DNA of 64,000 bases from Nilaparvata lugens (Eukaryota > Arthropoda > Insecta > Hemiptera > Delphacidae). Of this stretch, positions 1-12,286 are shown in pieces. The DNA lies in the NCBI RefSeq assembly GCF_014356525.2, contig NC_052507.1:62684295-62748294 (forward strand), given 5' to 3'. Position numbers and translations under genes: made by a program. The notes beneath the pieces were generated by a model. The model saw only the letters and a list, made by a program, of their open reading frames with translations. It did no database searches and was not told the DNA's origin. The first letter of the stretch is position 1. Every line of letters starts with the position of its first letter.

Positions 1-793
1 GACTGGAAGCAAGCGTTGCACAAATGAGGAGATAAGTGACCTAGAATTTGGGATGAGGTGAGAATTTCCTTTCCGATGTAGGAACGGATAATCAACACGG
101 ATACTGATTGTCTTTTTGTGTAGTTGAGAAGTTGATATTGTGGTAACTATTCATATTGAATGAAAAAGACTAAGGGCCAGTTGCACGTTTGTCTGTTAAA
201 TATGGACATTAAAGTCGATTAAAAAATCAGCATTAGTTTTACGGATTCATTTCTGTTCCACCAAGATCGGTTAGTTTTTAATCCCGATTAAGTTTACCGG
301 TTAGCTAACCAAGATTTTAACGGTTTCACGATCTGGCTACACTGTAATTTAACTGACACAAAATAACTGAGGTTATGTTATTGAAGCGGTGAATTTGAAA
401 CTGGAAAAATATTAACAAACGAGATCATGGTCCAATATTACTAGTCAAAGAAAAAATTAGTTTGATTTTTATTCTAATAAGAGAGAATATTCACATAATA
501 GAAAACTGATAATGATAGGTATGTTTTAAGGTAAAACTTACTTTTACGTCAATTAGTTTAACCAGCGTTATTTTTCGATTTTTACCTTTGTGCAACCAAA
601 TTTTCTTCGTTTCAACTAATCGCGGTTAAAATGGTGCCAACTAATCAGAATTAAAAATTGTTTAAACTAACCGGCGTTATCGCTTGAAATTTCTGTTTTG
701 TGAAACCGAAATGCATCGGTTAGCACTAATCTCGATTAAAGTACAGCATTTAATCGTGATTAAACGTTAATCGACGTACAAAAAACTGGGGGT

Positions 794-890
794 AAGAAAT
801 TGTCAAAAACCACATATTTATTGATACTTGGAAAGACTGAAAACGGTCTTTCTAAGTATCAATAAATCTGTGGTTTTTTGACAATTTCTT
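794..890. repeat. Hairpin inside a larger inverted repeat (157-906)
   Basis: AAGAAATTGTCAAAAACCAC ... GTGGTTTTTTGACAATTTCTT arms of about 45 bp. The outer pair GAATGAAAAAGACTAAG (158) / CTTAGTCTTTTTCATTC (888) encloses 730 bp with GGTTAG/CTAACC and TTAATCGAC motifs, a probable foldback element. Confidence 0.75.
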
Positions 891-1071
891 AGTCTTTTTC
901 ATTCGATACATAGATAGATGAATGACTTTCATTTACACTTTACAATACGATACTGATTGTGTTGGATCTGAATTGACTGCGATTTGAAATTTGTCTTCCC
1001 AACAATTCTTGAAGAATATCTAGTTTCAAAAAATGTTGTTATAAATTAACAAACATTATTTTTATTCAAGA

Positions 1072-2938
1072 CTAGCAGGTGACCCGTGCTCCGCAATGGT
1101 CTATTTTAGGCTTTAAGTTTACATTTTTGGCAATATAAGCCTATTGTTCCTTACCCAAAATCATTCATAGTTGAGAATGAAATTGTATCTATAAATGTAT
1201 GTATAAGTGTATTTTAAGACTTGACAAACTGAAATCTTAACATAATGAAATCTTGAAGAATTGAAAATAGCCCTATAACCATCTCCGGTTAATTAAGAAT
1301 CGATATGCAAAATTTCAAGTTAATCCAGTTGAGCACTTCAGACGTGATGATGCGTCAATAGTTATTTGTGCAACTAGTGCGCAAAGTGTCAGTTTGCTGC
1401 ACCGAAAGAAACGTTTACGCCCGAGCCGTAGGCGAGGGCGGAATGGTTTCTTGAGTGCAGCAGAGTAACTTTGCGCACGTATTTCACATTAAGTTTTTCC
1501 TACAGTTACCATTGAATATGAAAAGTGGGTAATTATGGGTAAAATTGCCTGAAATCCATCAAATGTTTTTCTGTGTAATTTTATTATTGATAAAAACCTT
1601 AATCCTAAAATCCTAAAGTCCTCGTTGTCCTTGGTTATAATATATAATGAATAATAATTAGCGCGTTGTGCTTCGTTTCACCTCTGCTCACTATAGCAGC
1701 CACAGCAGTCACTGTTACCAACTTCATTTTGATTTTGCTGCACTGTTGCTCCATTTAACCTACTAAGTATTTTGCGTTGCCATGTTGCAAATCTGGAGTG
1801 CAGAAAAATTTTTCCCGCACTAGAGCGGAAAAGTGATTCTTTGCGTTCTGTAATCAGTGCAGCAATGGCCACTTTTCAACGTAACTGTAGGAAAACATAT
1901 TTTTTCTATCCCGTACGTGTATAAGCCAGTTCTTTCCTTTACTATAGTAATATCGGGGGACCGTGCTTTGCTCTGGAGTGTAAAAGAATAGAACATTTGT
2001 AACGAAAGATTGAATCTATAGTTTATATTTATTTATTCATTTTCTCAGTCGTACAATTATTTTTACAGTTATATGAGGAGGCACAACAGGCTTATGCCCA
2101 AAACTGTCCCTTTTCAAATTTATACTACAGTCCAAATCAAAATCTAGGTTAAGATACTATTAAAATAACAATTTATTCACACTTCAAAAAACAAACACAA
2201 CATCATCAATTACAAATAGATTAACTATGAATTCGATTTAGAATGATATACTATATTTGCTCCAATATTTGTTTATTTACTATTCTACACTAACAGCATC
2301 TAGTTACTATTTTGAACTTTCTAAAATAATCATGTTTTTTTAAAAACTGTCCCTTTTCAAATTTATACTACAGTCCAAATCAAAATCTAGGTTAAGCTAC
2401 TATCACTCATCAAAATAACAATTTATTCACACTTCAAAAAACAAACACATTATCAATTACAAATAGATATACTATAAATTCGATTTAGGATGATATACTA
2501 TGTTTGCTACAATATTAATTTGTTAATATACTATGTACTATTCTACACTAACAGCATCTAGTTACTATTTTGAACTTTCTAAAATAATCATGTTTTCTAA
2601 AAAAAAGAAATGAACGAAAATTACTTTTTGTTGCTGAATTTTTCTTCTCGTGAGATCAGCTGAATGATACCCCACATGCACTCGTTCACTCACTTCCATT
2701 ACGGTATCGACAGACGACAAAATTTCCAGCTGTTTTTCCAATGACGTATTTATCCTTTTAATGTCCTTCAGTGAGTTATCCCAGAGTTGAGACCTAAAGC
2801 AATCGATTTTTCATCTATTAAACCTACTTTGTTCCAAATTTAGTGAGAATCGTTAGAGCCGTTTTTGAGATCCGGTCAAATACAGATATATAAACATCTA
2901 AACATAGAAACAGAAATTGCTCGTTTAATAGTATAGGA
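1072..2938 (-). mobile_element. Helitron-like element (minus strand)
   Basis: Read on the minus strand it starts TCCTATACTATTAAACGAGC at 2938 and ends CTAG at 1072, inserted between A and T, the hallmark of Helitrons. It carries no recognisable Rep/helicase ORF, so it is non-autonomous. It contains a direct repeat of about 244 bp (2098-2341 and 2342-2595) and an inverted pair near 1495-1520 and 1880-1900. A fragment of the same 5' end lies at 33975-34245. Confidence 0.72.
2098..2595. repeat. 244-bp direct repeat, two copies, inside the minus-strand Helitron
   Basis: The block beginning AAAACTGTCCCTTTTCAAAT near 2098 recurs near 2342 with small differences (ACTATTAAAATAAC against ACTATCACTCATCAAAATAAC). 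The block resembles a LINE 3' end seen elsewhere in the window. Confidence 0.75.
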
Positions 2939-3393
2939 TAGATAATGAAGAAAACGTAGCATGAAAGCCTGTTGAATTTTTATCATGGTTAAATGCCACG
3001 AGATTAAATCAGAGAAGGTTTTTTTGAAAAAAAGGTTATTCTGGTCAATTCTCAAGGCATTTAATCAAGGTTGAAATTTAACAGGTTTTTGTACAATCGA
3101 GTCTAAGACTTTAACTTCAATTTCGGGAGTATGAGCATATTTAAAAAAATCCAAATTACAAATTAATAAATGCAGTAACATTGGTCCAGCAGCTTTTTTA
3201 GCTGAAATATGTAACAAGTTACAAATTCCAATTCTGTCAGTATCAGAAAAATTCGATAAAGCAAAAAATTTCATATTTTATGCATCATATCTCTTCACTT
3301 AAAAGCTTTAAAGAACCCTTATGAATGGAATGTGATTCAACTGAAAGTGGCGAAATGTAGAGTAGTTCACAAATAATACTTAAGCTGCTCCTT

Positions 3394-3472
3394 CTTCTTA
3401 TTTTTCTTCTTCTTCTTCTTCTTCTTCTTCTTCTTCTTCTTCTTCTTCTTCTTCTTCTTCTTCTTCTTCTTC
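3394..3472. repeat. (TTC)n microsatellite
   Basis: About 25 uninterrupted TTC units; the minus strand reads as GAA repeats. The poly-lysine-like ORF over it is an artefact of the repeat. Confidence 0.97.
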
Positions 3473-4381
3473 GTCAATTTCAGTGGGTAGGTCAAACCTC
3501 CAAAATATTCCACATCGCTTGGAGCTGGAGCTCTCAAAGTGTTCCATTCAAATATCCAAATAAACCTGAGCTGATCAATCGGAAATTTCATGGATATTCA
3601 AATCTCCAAATTAACCTGAGCTAAAATTGACCTGAGCTGAAATGAAGCTGATCAATCGGCAATTTTATAGATATTGATAAACCGGACCCCGCGTATGGAA
3701 AGTTAATGGTGCGATTTCTATAAAGCGGCAAAAAATCATTGAAGCTTAATCAAACAAAACGTAACGACTGCAAAAGCGGTTCACATCCTTATTATTCTTC
3801 TTTTTCTAAGCGTTGCCACTCTGCTAATAGGATCCTTAAAAGTGTGCCGTTATTTGTAGCACTCGCGCGCATGTGTGCTGGTGCGTGTGTGTGCATGCAT
3901 GTGTGAGAGTGTGAGAGAGTCTGGGCACACTTCTTCAACAAGGACGAACAGGCGACGATAAAAACTTCTGAAATACACTCCAGATTCTGTCTCAAATAAT
4001 TATAGAACTCTATAAAAAATTAAATGAAATCGAATATAGAAAGGAGGACTCATTAGAAATGTGATTCTTTCTTCGTTATGCTGTCAAATTGTCTACTGTA
4101 ACTCAATAATAGTGTTTGAAAGTAAGTACATTTTATTGGATGAATGAAAATTTGGATGTAATTAAGAAAAACCAGTTAAAAAAATAACCTCTCCAAGCTC
4201 TCTGGTCTTGATATATCTATATACCCTCAATAATAATGTATGAAAGTAAGTTCATTTTATCAGATGAATGAAAATTGAATGTAATTAAGAAAAACCAGTT
4301 GAAAAATAACCTCTCCAAGCTCTCTGGTCTTTACTATATCTATATAAATACCTTGAAAGAATGAAACGTTCTCAAAATCAA

Positions 4382-4438
<57 letters not shown>

Positions 4439-5125
4439 TATATGCGAAATGGCACTCACTCACTCACTGACTGACTGACTGACTGACTCACTCACTCACT
4501 CACTCACTCGCAGAACTAAAAATCTACCAGACCAAAAACGTTCAAATTTGGTAGGTATGTTCAGTTGGCCCCTTTAGAGGCGCACTAAGAAATCTTTTGG
4601 CAATATTTGAACTCTAAGGATGGTTTTTAAGGGTTTAAAGTTCGTCTTTTAGCATGTATATTCTTCTTCTTATCCTCTTAATTATAATTGAAAAATGTCC
4701 ATACCATATGTTAATATAGAACTATAATCTAGAGAGAGTACCTCTTCGAAACAGTTGTTAACTGGTAACTAAATTAATAATTTTGTCAGGTTGGCATTAA
4801 GTTGAGTTGACTTTGTTAGGTTAGCACCAAGTTGAAGATTGAAATGCACTTATCGCGGAAAAATTGATTGGGCACTGCTACTTCAATCAGAGCTATTCCT
4901 GGGAATATTATATTACTAGCGGTCAGGCTCGCTTCGCTCGCCATATCCGTTTAGCCAGACGTTTAGTCTGGACCCCCGACTGGATCGTCCTAACATATGA
5001 TAAGAATGCTGAAATGAAAAATGCAGACGAGCGAAGCGAGCCTGCTGATCTCATTCTTGGACGATCCAGTCGGGGGTCCAGACTGGCTAGACGGATATGG
5101 CGAGCAAAGCGAGCCTGACGGCTAG
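4382..5125 (+). mobile_element. Non-autonomous Helitron 1
   Basis: Starts TCTATATATA (after A) and ends in the hairpin-bearing GGCGAGCAAAGCGAGCCTGA followed by CGGCTAG and T. The interior has a TA dinucleotide run, an ACTCACTCACTGACTGACTG tract and a block (GCAGAACTAAAAATCTACC) shared with the two elements at 8586-10218. Self-complementary ends near 4930-5110 (GGATCGTC / GACGATCC, CGGGGGTCC) form a stem. No protein expected. Confidence 0.85.
4384..4442. repeat. (TA)n tract at Helitron 1 5' end
   Basis: Nearly pure TA dinucleotide repeat that has expanded the usual TCTATATATA terminus of the Helitron. Confidence 0.95.
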
Positions 5126-5361
5126 TTTAATATATTGTATTGACAACATCAACGTCTTATTCTTTCAACTCTCACAAAATCTCCTCCCATACAATCGAAT
5201 TAAGTCTGATAAAATGTGTTGAATGAGAATTTATATTGTGGAATTTTACCATAATTGAAAAAAAAAAACAGATTTAAAACTGCAATCCTGTATGTCTGAT
5301 AAATGTGGATGTGACAAATTAAACCGTGTTTAAATAAAAATATAAATCTAAGTACTCTTTT

Positions 5362-5494
5362 TACTTCCCTTACCCTATTATCATAGGTGAGGAAAGTATT
5401 GCTTTCCAAAAAAAATTAAGGTACCCTAATTTCATGTTTTCTATACGTTTCAAGGTCCCCTGAGTCCAAAAACATTATTTTTGGGTGTTGGTCT

Positions 5495-5558
<64 letters not shown>

Positions 5559-6010
5559 TGTGTGTGTGTGTGTGTCTGTGAACACGATAACTCCATTCCT
5601 AATTAACCGATTGACTTGAAATTTTAAACTTAAGGTCCTTATACCATGAGGATCCGACAATGAGAAATTCAATATAATTCAATGCAAAATGGCGGATAAT
5701 GGCTAAAAAACCATGTTTTTCACGGTTTTCTCGAAAACGGCTCTAACGATTTTCTTCAAATTTATTCCCTAGATAGCTATTTATAAGCCCTATCAACTGA
5801 CATGAGTCTCATTTCTGGGAAAATTGCAGGAGCTCCGAAATATTCCTAAGAAGAATGAATTTTGTTAAATTTCTATCACGATTTTCTCAAAATGACTTAT
5901 AAGTTATATATCAGCTCTATTAAACTGGCATGAGCCTCCTCCCTGATAAATCAACAGGGGGTCCACCCCATCCTTAAGAAATTTACTTTGTAACCTCCTT
6001 CTCGTGCGTG
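5362..6010 (+). repeat. Dispersed repeat with CTTTCC...GGAAAG palindromic end, copy 1
   Basis: Begins ACTTCCCTTACCCTATTATC in an imperfect palindrome with GGTGAGGAAAG, then a conserved block (TATACGTTTCAAGGTC, CCTGAGTCC). Other copies lie at 7790-8216 (minus) and 42122-42660 (plus). An expanded GT run lies within this copy. No ORF of note; family unknown to me. Confidence 0.7.
5502..5577. repeat. (GT)n microsatellite
   Basis: Long GT dinucleotide run with one interruption (GTGGTG) and a terminal TCTGTG. Confidence 0.97.
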
Positions 6011-6495
6011 AGGTAGGTAGGTAGAGCAGTTTATTCAAAAGAACACATGTCGATATTTTATTTGTAGAACAGCTGTTTTGTCAGCTTTTAAAAAATCCTC
6101 AAATTCCATAATTCAAACAAAGGAAAATGTACTCTGAACACAATCACAATAGTATAATCGTAGTTTTAATTATTTAGCCGCCAATCGGCATAATGTTATT
6201 CCCATAAATTATCCTCGTTAATGAGGCTTATAGATCAATGAGCAAGGAAAGTTGTGTGAGTGTACCACACCAGATTTTTAAATTATTTCGTCACGACATG
6301 TTTCGGCTACTAATGCCATTTCAAAAAAAGGGTCCTCAGATTTTTATTTATATTCAAATGTATCCCTTAAGAGAAAAAAGAAAAAACTGTGTTTTTTTTA
6401 ATTATGTCGGTATTTTTTCGAATTGAATTCATGATATTCTTGTGTTTTCATTATGACCAAGCTTTTTTGGTACCTAGATGATTTGAGACCTTCGT

Positions 6496-6640
6496 GTGTG
6501 GTTCTCCAGCTTCCTCAACCCAGATTCCAGTGACGGAGAGGCGTCTTCCAGCTCCAGGACGTTGTCCTATGTCGTGCACGGAAACGTCAGATTCGGCTCT
6601 GGAGAAGATCTGGAGGGGATCAATTAAGTAAGTCCTAAAT
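6496..6640. other. Coding-like island with a strong splice donor, unassigned
   Basis: A GC-rich stretch in AT-rich surroundings. Two + frames stay open: one reads FSSFLNPDSSDGEASSSRTL then SYVVHGNVRFGSGEDLEGIN-stop; another reads TQIPVTERRLPAPGRCPMSC then TETSDSALEKIWRGSIK and runs into the donor AA|GTAAGT at about 6629. One minus frame is open too. AG acceptors occur at the left edge. It could be an orphan exon of an unseen gene or part of a transposon. I do not recognise it. Confidence 0.3.
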
Positions 6641-6933
6641 CAAAGTAGTCCGGCACTTTGACAGGCCACTAATCTACTACTTAGTGTAGCAATCTGGGCC
6701 ACTGACAATGTCTATTAACGTTATTTATGTCTTAACTAGTAACGCACAGTGCATACGATCTCGTTCACTATAATATTCTCTAAATTGAACTGGTGGAGAG
6801 GTTACTATAGTCTGTTGAGGTTACTGTGGTCTGTAGAGGCTACTGTAGCCAGTAAAGGTTATAAAGGTATAGTCTGTAGAGGTTACTGTAGTCTAAAAAA
6901 TAGTAAAATCGATCATCATCTCTGAGCTCAGAC

Positions 6934-7166
6934 TATAGTGAGGCCCACGTTATAATGGCAGTATTTGGTGTTGCTATCCTTGTCTATCATTCGACAAAGC
7001 AGATAGCTCTATCCTTTTCTAGATCTGCAACACTGCCAGTTCGTTTCGTATAACATCAGATATACCAATGTCAGCAATCCCCCATACAGAAGACAGTGGC
7101 AAGGCAGAGAATCGGCAACGCTTCTCTCCTATCTTTCTCCACTGACATTATAACGTGGACCTCACA
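6934..7166 (+). mobile_element. TA-flanked MITE (AGTGAGGTCCACGTTATAAT family)
   Basis: Terminal inverted repeats of about 27 bp (TATAGTGAGGCCCACGTTAT ... ATAACGTGGACCTCAC) bound a 230-bp non-coding element. TA at the ends suggests a Tc1/mariner-like target. The same ends occur more than 15 times in this window. Confidence 0.85.
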
Positions 7167-7789
7167 CCTGACTACATCATATTCTGAATAGAGCTGATGA
7201 AGAGGTATACTGCACTTTGAAATATAATAAAATCGAACATCGTCTCTAACCACAGACCAGAAACAAATCATCGTCTAGTGATTTGACACTACACTAGAAG
7301 ATTAGAGTTCGAAGATTGAGTCTCAAAGACTGAGTCTGAAAGATTAGAGTCTCGATGATTGTGTTTCGAAGATTGATGATCTCATAAAACTTCTGTCATT
7401 TATCTATGAATTATTACCATTTAAAGGGGTTTTACCATGATAGACATTGAGATATTATGGAAGGTCTGGTAAATGATGTAATATGGTGTGATATGTAATG
7501 GTAATGGATGATGGCTGATGACAAATGATTACTTCTAGCACAGAAGAAGGAGCACTCCGAGATCTGAGCCAGCTGGTGACAGGACAATAGCGCTGGAAAC
7601 ACACGAGGTCTGCTATCATCTCTTCTTAGTAATTGATTTAATAGAATCAACAGTTGCCAAAAGTTTGCAATTTAATAATCACATTTTCTCGAATTTCGAG
7701 CTTATTTTCAATTTTAGGTGAAAATGTTACTGAATATCAATTGTAGAGATTTTCATGCGTAATCTTTTCCACTTGAAATGTTTTTTTCA

Positions 7790-8216
7790 AATTTGTATCT
7801 GAAGCCTGATAATTGGGAAACTAAAATTAAACTTTGCATAGATGGGGCGGAGCTCCTGAAATTTCCACAGATATGGGACTTGTGGCAGTTGATAGAGCTT
7901 ATCAATGAAAATTTTAGGTATGAATTTGATCAAAATCGTTGGAGCCGTTTCCGATAAAATCGCGAAAACCCCTGTTTTTGACATTTTCGCCGCCATCTTA
8001 AATTGCATTTGATCGAAACTGTTCGTGTCGGATCCTTATATTGTAAGGACCAAATTTCGAGTCATTCCGTTAATTGGGAGATGAGATATCGTGTATACAA
8101 ACACACTTTTTTGGACTAAAGGGACCTTGAAACGTATAGAAATTGGGGTAGGCTACCTTCATTTTTTTCGGAAAGCAGTACTTTCCTTACCTATGGTAAT
8201 AGGGCAAGGAAAGTAA
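7790..8216 (-). repeat. Dispersed CTTTCC/GGAAAG repeat, copy 2 (minus)
   Basis: Reverse-complement match to 42122-42660, ending with the palindromic CTTTCCTTACC ... GGTAATAGGGCAAGGAAAG end at about 8183-8213. Confidence 0.7.
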
Positions 8217-8585
8217 AAAAGTGAACATTGACAGCTTCTAGAGTGAGTGAGTGCAGAAGAGGATTAAAAAGGGAGAAGACCTCATTGAGAAACTGCCAGC
8301 TGAACTTGACCATGACCGATCATGGTCTTTGGGGGGAGGGGGGAAGTAAGGAGGAGGCAATGTGTATAGTATAAGTTGAGATGAGAGGAGAAAGCAGCTT
8401 TGTTGATGCAAACTGAATGCAATGACTGAATTGAGATGCGCGGCAACATTTAATCTTTTTTATCCTTCCTTCTTATTACCATTATTCTGATGTTCTTCAC
8501 CTTATATACAGAGCTGGTAGTTGGAAGGTACTACAGGCTAGATATATACTGAATACAGGTATACCAATGCAAGTCAATACAGTAA

Positions 8586-9237
8586 TCTATATATATATGA
8601 GCGAAATGGCACTCACTCACTGACTGACTGACTGACTGAATGACCGACAGACTCACTCACTAGCAGAACTAAAAATCCACCGGACCAAAAACGTTCAAAT
8701 TTGGTAGGTATGTTCAGTTGGCCCTTTAGAGGCGCACTAAGAAATCTTTTGGCGATATTTCAACTCTAAGGGTGGTTTTTAAGTGTTTTAAGTTCGTCTT
8801 TTAGCATGTATATTCTTCTTATTCCAATATCTAAAAATTATAATTGAAATGTCCATACCATATGTTAATTAATATAGAACTATAATCTAGAGAGAAAGTA
8901 CCACTTCAAAACAGTTGTTAACTACTGGTAACTGAATTAATAATTTTGTCAGGTTGGCATTAAGTTGAGTTGACTTTGTTAAGTTGGCACCAAGTTGAAG
9001 ATTGAAATGCATTTATCGCGGAAATATTGCCGTCAGGCTCGCTTCGCTCGCCATATCCGTTTAGCCAGACGTTTAGCCTAGACCCCCGACTGGATCCTCC
9101 TAACATATGATAAAAATGCAGGGCAGGCGAGCGAAGCGAACCTGCTGATTTCATTCTAGGACGATCCAGTCGGGGGTCCAGGGGGCGGAGCTCCCTGGCT
9201 GGACGGATATGGCGAGCGAAGCGAGCCTGACGGCTAG
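8586..9237 (+). mobile_element. Non-autonomous Helitron 2
   Basis: A|TCTATATATA start and GCGAGCGAAGCGAGCCTGAC then GGCTAG end. Close relative of the element at 4382. Its 3' T is occupied directly by the start of Helitron 3, giving a head-to-tail pair. Confidence 0.85.
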
Positions 9238-10218
9238 TCTATATATAAGCGAAATGGCACTCACTCACTGACTGACTCACTCACTCGCAGAACTAAAAAT
9301 CTACCGGACCAAAAACGTTCAAATTTGGTAGGTATGTTCAGTTGGCCCTTTAGAGGCGCACTAAGAACGGATTTGGAATAATTTCCAAAGATACGCCCAA
9401 AATCTGCGTTTTTCCAGCGTTTTGTAGCGTTTTCTCAGCTTTATCGAGAACAAATGAAAAGAAAATGTTCAAATTTAGTACAGAAGCTAAGCTAGGGTGT
9501 AATAATGTTGTGTTAGAAGGAATTTGCAATAACGTCAAAGATACGCCCAAAATTAGCGTTTTTCCAGCGTTTTTTTGCGCTTTCTCAGCTTTATCGAGAA
9601 CAAATGAACAGAAAATGTTCAAATGCACTACAGAAGCTAAGCTAGGGTGTAATAATGTTGTGTTAGAAGGAATTTGCAATATCGTCAAAGATAAGCCCAA
9701 AATTAGCGTTCTTTAGGCGTTTTTGGGTTTTTCTCAGATTAATCGAGAACAAATGAACAGAAAATGTTCAAATTTAATACAGGAGCTAAGCTAGGGTGTA
9801 CTAATTTTGTGTTAGAAGGAATTTGAAATAGCGCCAAAGATACGCCCAAAATCTGTGTTTTTCCAGCGTTTTTTTAGCGCTTTCTGAGCTTTATCGAGAA
9901 CAAATGAACAGAAAATGTTCAAATTTAGTACAGAAGCTAAGCGAGGGTGTAATAATGTTGTGTTAGAAGGAATTTGAAATGACGCGTAAGACACGCCAAA
10001 AATGAGCGTTCTTCCAACATTTGAATTTGAATTTTTCTCAGCTTTTCTGCGTTTTCTCAGTACTTTGACTTTCTGATGGAATGAAGCATTCTGAAATGAA
10101 AAATGCAGGCGAGCGAAGCGAGCCCGCTGACCTCATTTTTGGACGATCCAGTCGGGGGTCCAGGGGGCCCGCCCCCTGGCTAGACGGATATAGCGAGTGA
10201 AGCGAGCCTGATGGCTAG
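9238..10218 (+). mobile_element. Non-autonomous Helitron 3 with internal 150-bp repeats
   Basis: Begins TCTATATATAAGCG straight after CTAG of Helitron 2 and ends GCGAGTGAAGCGAGCCTGAT then GGCTAG|T. The interior is a tandem array of about four and a half units of about 150 bp (9370-10000), each with CAGAAGCTAAGC and GGAATTTG blocks. Apparent ORFs across the array on both strands are repeats, not genes. Confidence 0.85.
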
Positions 10219-10417
10219 TACAGTATACAATGCAGTAATATTAGCACAGGTGCAGTGTTTTGATTATTAATGCAATCCTTCCCATGGTAGACTAATGCAT
10301 CACGTTACACTGTCAACACTCCCTCTCTCACACTCTCTCTTTCTGACAGTCAATCTCTATCTCTATTCTTGATCTACCTTCTCATCACTCCTATTTTCAC
10401 TGCCATATGAGCCTATA

Positions 10418-10796
10418 TAGTGAGGTCCACGTTATAATGGCAGTGTTTGATTAGCAATGGTATTGCTATCCTTGTCTATCATTCAACAAAGCGGATAGTA
10501 CTATCTCTTTCTCGCTTTGCTCTGTTGACAGATCGTATTTTAACAATGTGGAATTAATAATTGATTAACAAAATATTTAATCTTAATTATGAAAATTCAT
10601 TATGTAATTATTTTAAAATATAATTTCTTGCTCAATAAAATGTAACTGATTACCGTATTTTAACGAGAATGAACAGTTAATATTACATCAATACACCTGT
10701 ATCAGCTACCGTCTATAGAAGGCATTGACAGGACAGAGGATCGGAGACTTTGTTCTCCTATCTTTCTCCACTGCTATTATAACGTGGACCTCACTG
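10418..10796 (+). mobile_element. TA-flanked MITE, full-length (about 380 bp)
   Basis: Full version of the AGTGAGGTCC family: left end TATAGTGAGGTCCACGTTAT, interior including GCTATCCTTGTCTATCATTC and CTGTATCAGCTACCGTCTAT, right end ATAACGTGGACCTCACTG. Confidence 0.88.
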
Positions 10797-11431
10797 TGAA
10801 TAACTATTTCGGGAGTACCTACCTGCTTATATATATTGTTCATCTCAGATAACTTGAGTATATATTTTTTGTAGTCTACTATTAGGATTTTTTCATTGAA
10901 ATATCTTAAATAAGTTACTATAGACCAAGTATTTTTTTTCCTGTTCATTCCAATAATATATTATTTCTTAAATTTAGTTAAGTGCTTCAATTGCTTCATC
11001 GGACCTCACGCCATTGGATTGTTTTAAATTGGCCTAATATAATGATTATTGTAATAAAATATGGTTTTTAATATGCTACTATTTTATAGATTATCATTAT
11101 CACCATTAGTGTTATTCTCTAAGAATAATGTTCCTTGTTTCAATATTATATTATTTCAAGACGCGAAACGAGCTGACTTTTTATATTACCCGCTTGATAA
11201 TAAAGTTTCTGAACTTGTCTGCTATCTGTTGGGAAGCTCTTGAACGAAGTTATTCAGTGATCGATACTGCAATCTGGTTGACTTCAAAATTTTTGACTAT
11301 CGACTCTTGACAGTCTCGAGCTCTCGACCTCTTCACTACATCCATAAAATTTTTCTGCATTGTATTGTATTCAAGAAGTATCAGACTGTTTTGCTAATAA
11401 AATAAAAAAGTAACAAATAAAATATATAATA

Positions 11432-11494
11432 ATGGCTAGTGGGTCTAGTGCTCCTAAAACTCTGGAAGATAAATCAATTTGGGAAGATGGAGAG
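11432..11494 (+). CDS. Rpt5: Rpt5/PSMC3 exon 1 (26S proteasome regulatory subunit 6A), start of gene 11432-31293
   Basis: First coding exon of a 26S proteasome 19S-cap AAA ATPase. The gene product sits in the heterohexameric Rpt ring that unfolds ubiquitylated substrates and opens the 20S gate. The exon encodes 21 residues, beginning MASGSSAPKTLEDKSIWEDG, and ends at a clean donor GAG|GTAAGT in phase 0. This N-terminus is poorly conserved in the family; the identity comes from the next exons, which match animal Rpt5 almost residue for residue. The ATG at 11432 lies in an A-rich context and is the only start that leads in frame into exon 2. The seven exons found total 1104 nt (367 residues plus stop). 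That is about 67 residues shorter than the family's usual 430 or so, because one internal block is not found (see 15733-22355). Confidence 0.88.
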
Positions 11495-12079
11495 GTAAGT
11501 AAAATATCTGGTTTCCAAACATCAACTTTTCTGTACTTGTTTTGAGGTTAAGTATGACTTGGCAATTAGTAAACGAATAATTAATAATGTACTAATTTAT
11601 TTATTTAAGAATGTATATTATAGCTTCAAATATCAATTTGTGTTTAAATCATTCATGTAATACTTCATTCATAAACTGGTTTAGTTTAAATTAGCCTTGC
11701 TTCATTAACTTAGCTCAGTGCATTTTGATTGAGGTAAAGCATAACTTACCTATTTTTCTTTTTCCAAGTTATTTACAAATTAAAACTTAGTAAACATTAT
11801 TTTACAATTTTAAATTAGCATAATGCACTAATATTCAATTTATTACTTAAATCCAGATTTGAAACCAAAAAAATCAAAATATTTAAGTTAAATCTTCTAT
11901 TTGTTCCCCACAAGTGTGGAAGACACTGAGAAATTTGTTAGAAAAACACTATTTGTGAACAACATTTTGTTGACAACTCTGGTATAAACGTGGCTTTACT
12001 TAGTTTTACTTTATTTTTACAACATTTTGTTGAAAACTTTGCTGTAATCGCAGCTTAATAAGTTGATTGTTTTTCGCAG

Positions 12080-12286
12080 GAGGCCCTTGGAGAAGAAGTT
12101 CTGCGCATGTCCACCGATGAAATCATCAGTAGAACTCGTCTGCTCGACAATGAGATAAAAATTATGAAGAGTGAAGTGATGCACATTACACACGAGCTGC
12201 AAGCCCAGAGTGAGAAGATCAAGGAAAATACTGAAAAGATTAAAGTGAACAAAACATTGCCTTACCTGGTATCGAACGTCATTGAG
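12080..12286 (+). CDS. Rpt5: Rpt5 exon 2: N-terminal coiled coil
   Basis: Internal exon of 69 codons, phase 0 at both ends, with acceptor TTTTTCGCAG and donor GAG|GTAAGT. It encodes the long N-terminal helix that pairs with a partner ATPase in the Rpt ring, and contains the family-typical strings [20 protein letters not shown] and [15 protein letters not shown]. The residue pattern is a heptad-like charged helix, as expected for the Rpt4-Rpt5 coiled coil that contacts substrate and ubiquitin. Identity with animal Rpt5 over this exon is obvious by eye, which settles the paralogue among the six Rpts. Confidence 0.96.

Noticed and set aside
3367..3591. A lysine-rich small protein
   Set aside because: It is a translation of the (TTC)n microsatellite on the minus strand.
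9350..9994. Overlapping ORFs of 60-116 codons on both strands
   Set aside because: They follow the 150-bp tandem units inside Helitron 3 and mirror each other on opposite strands.
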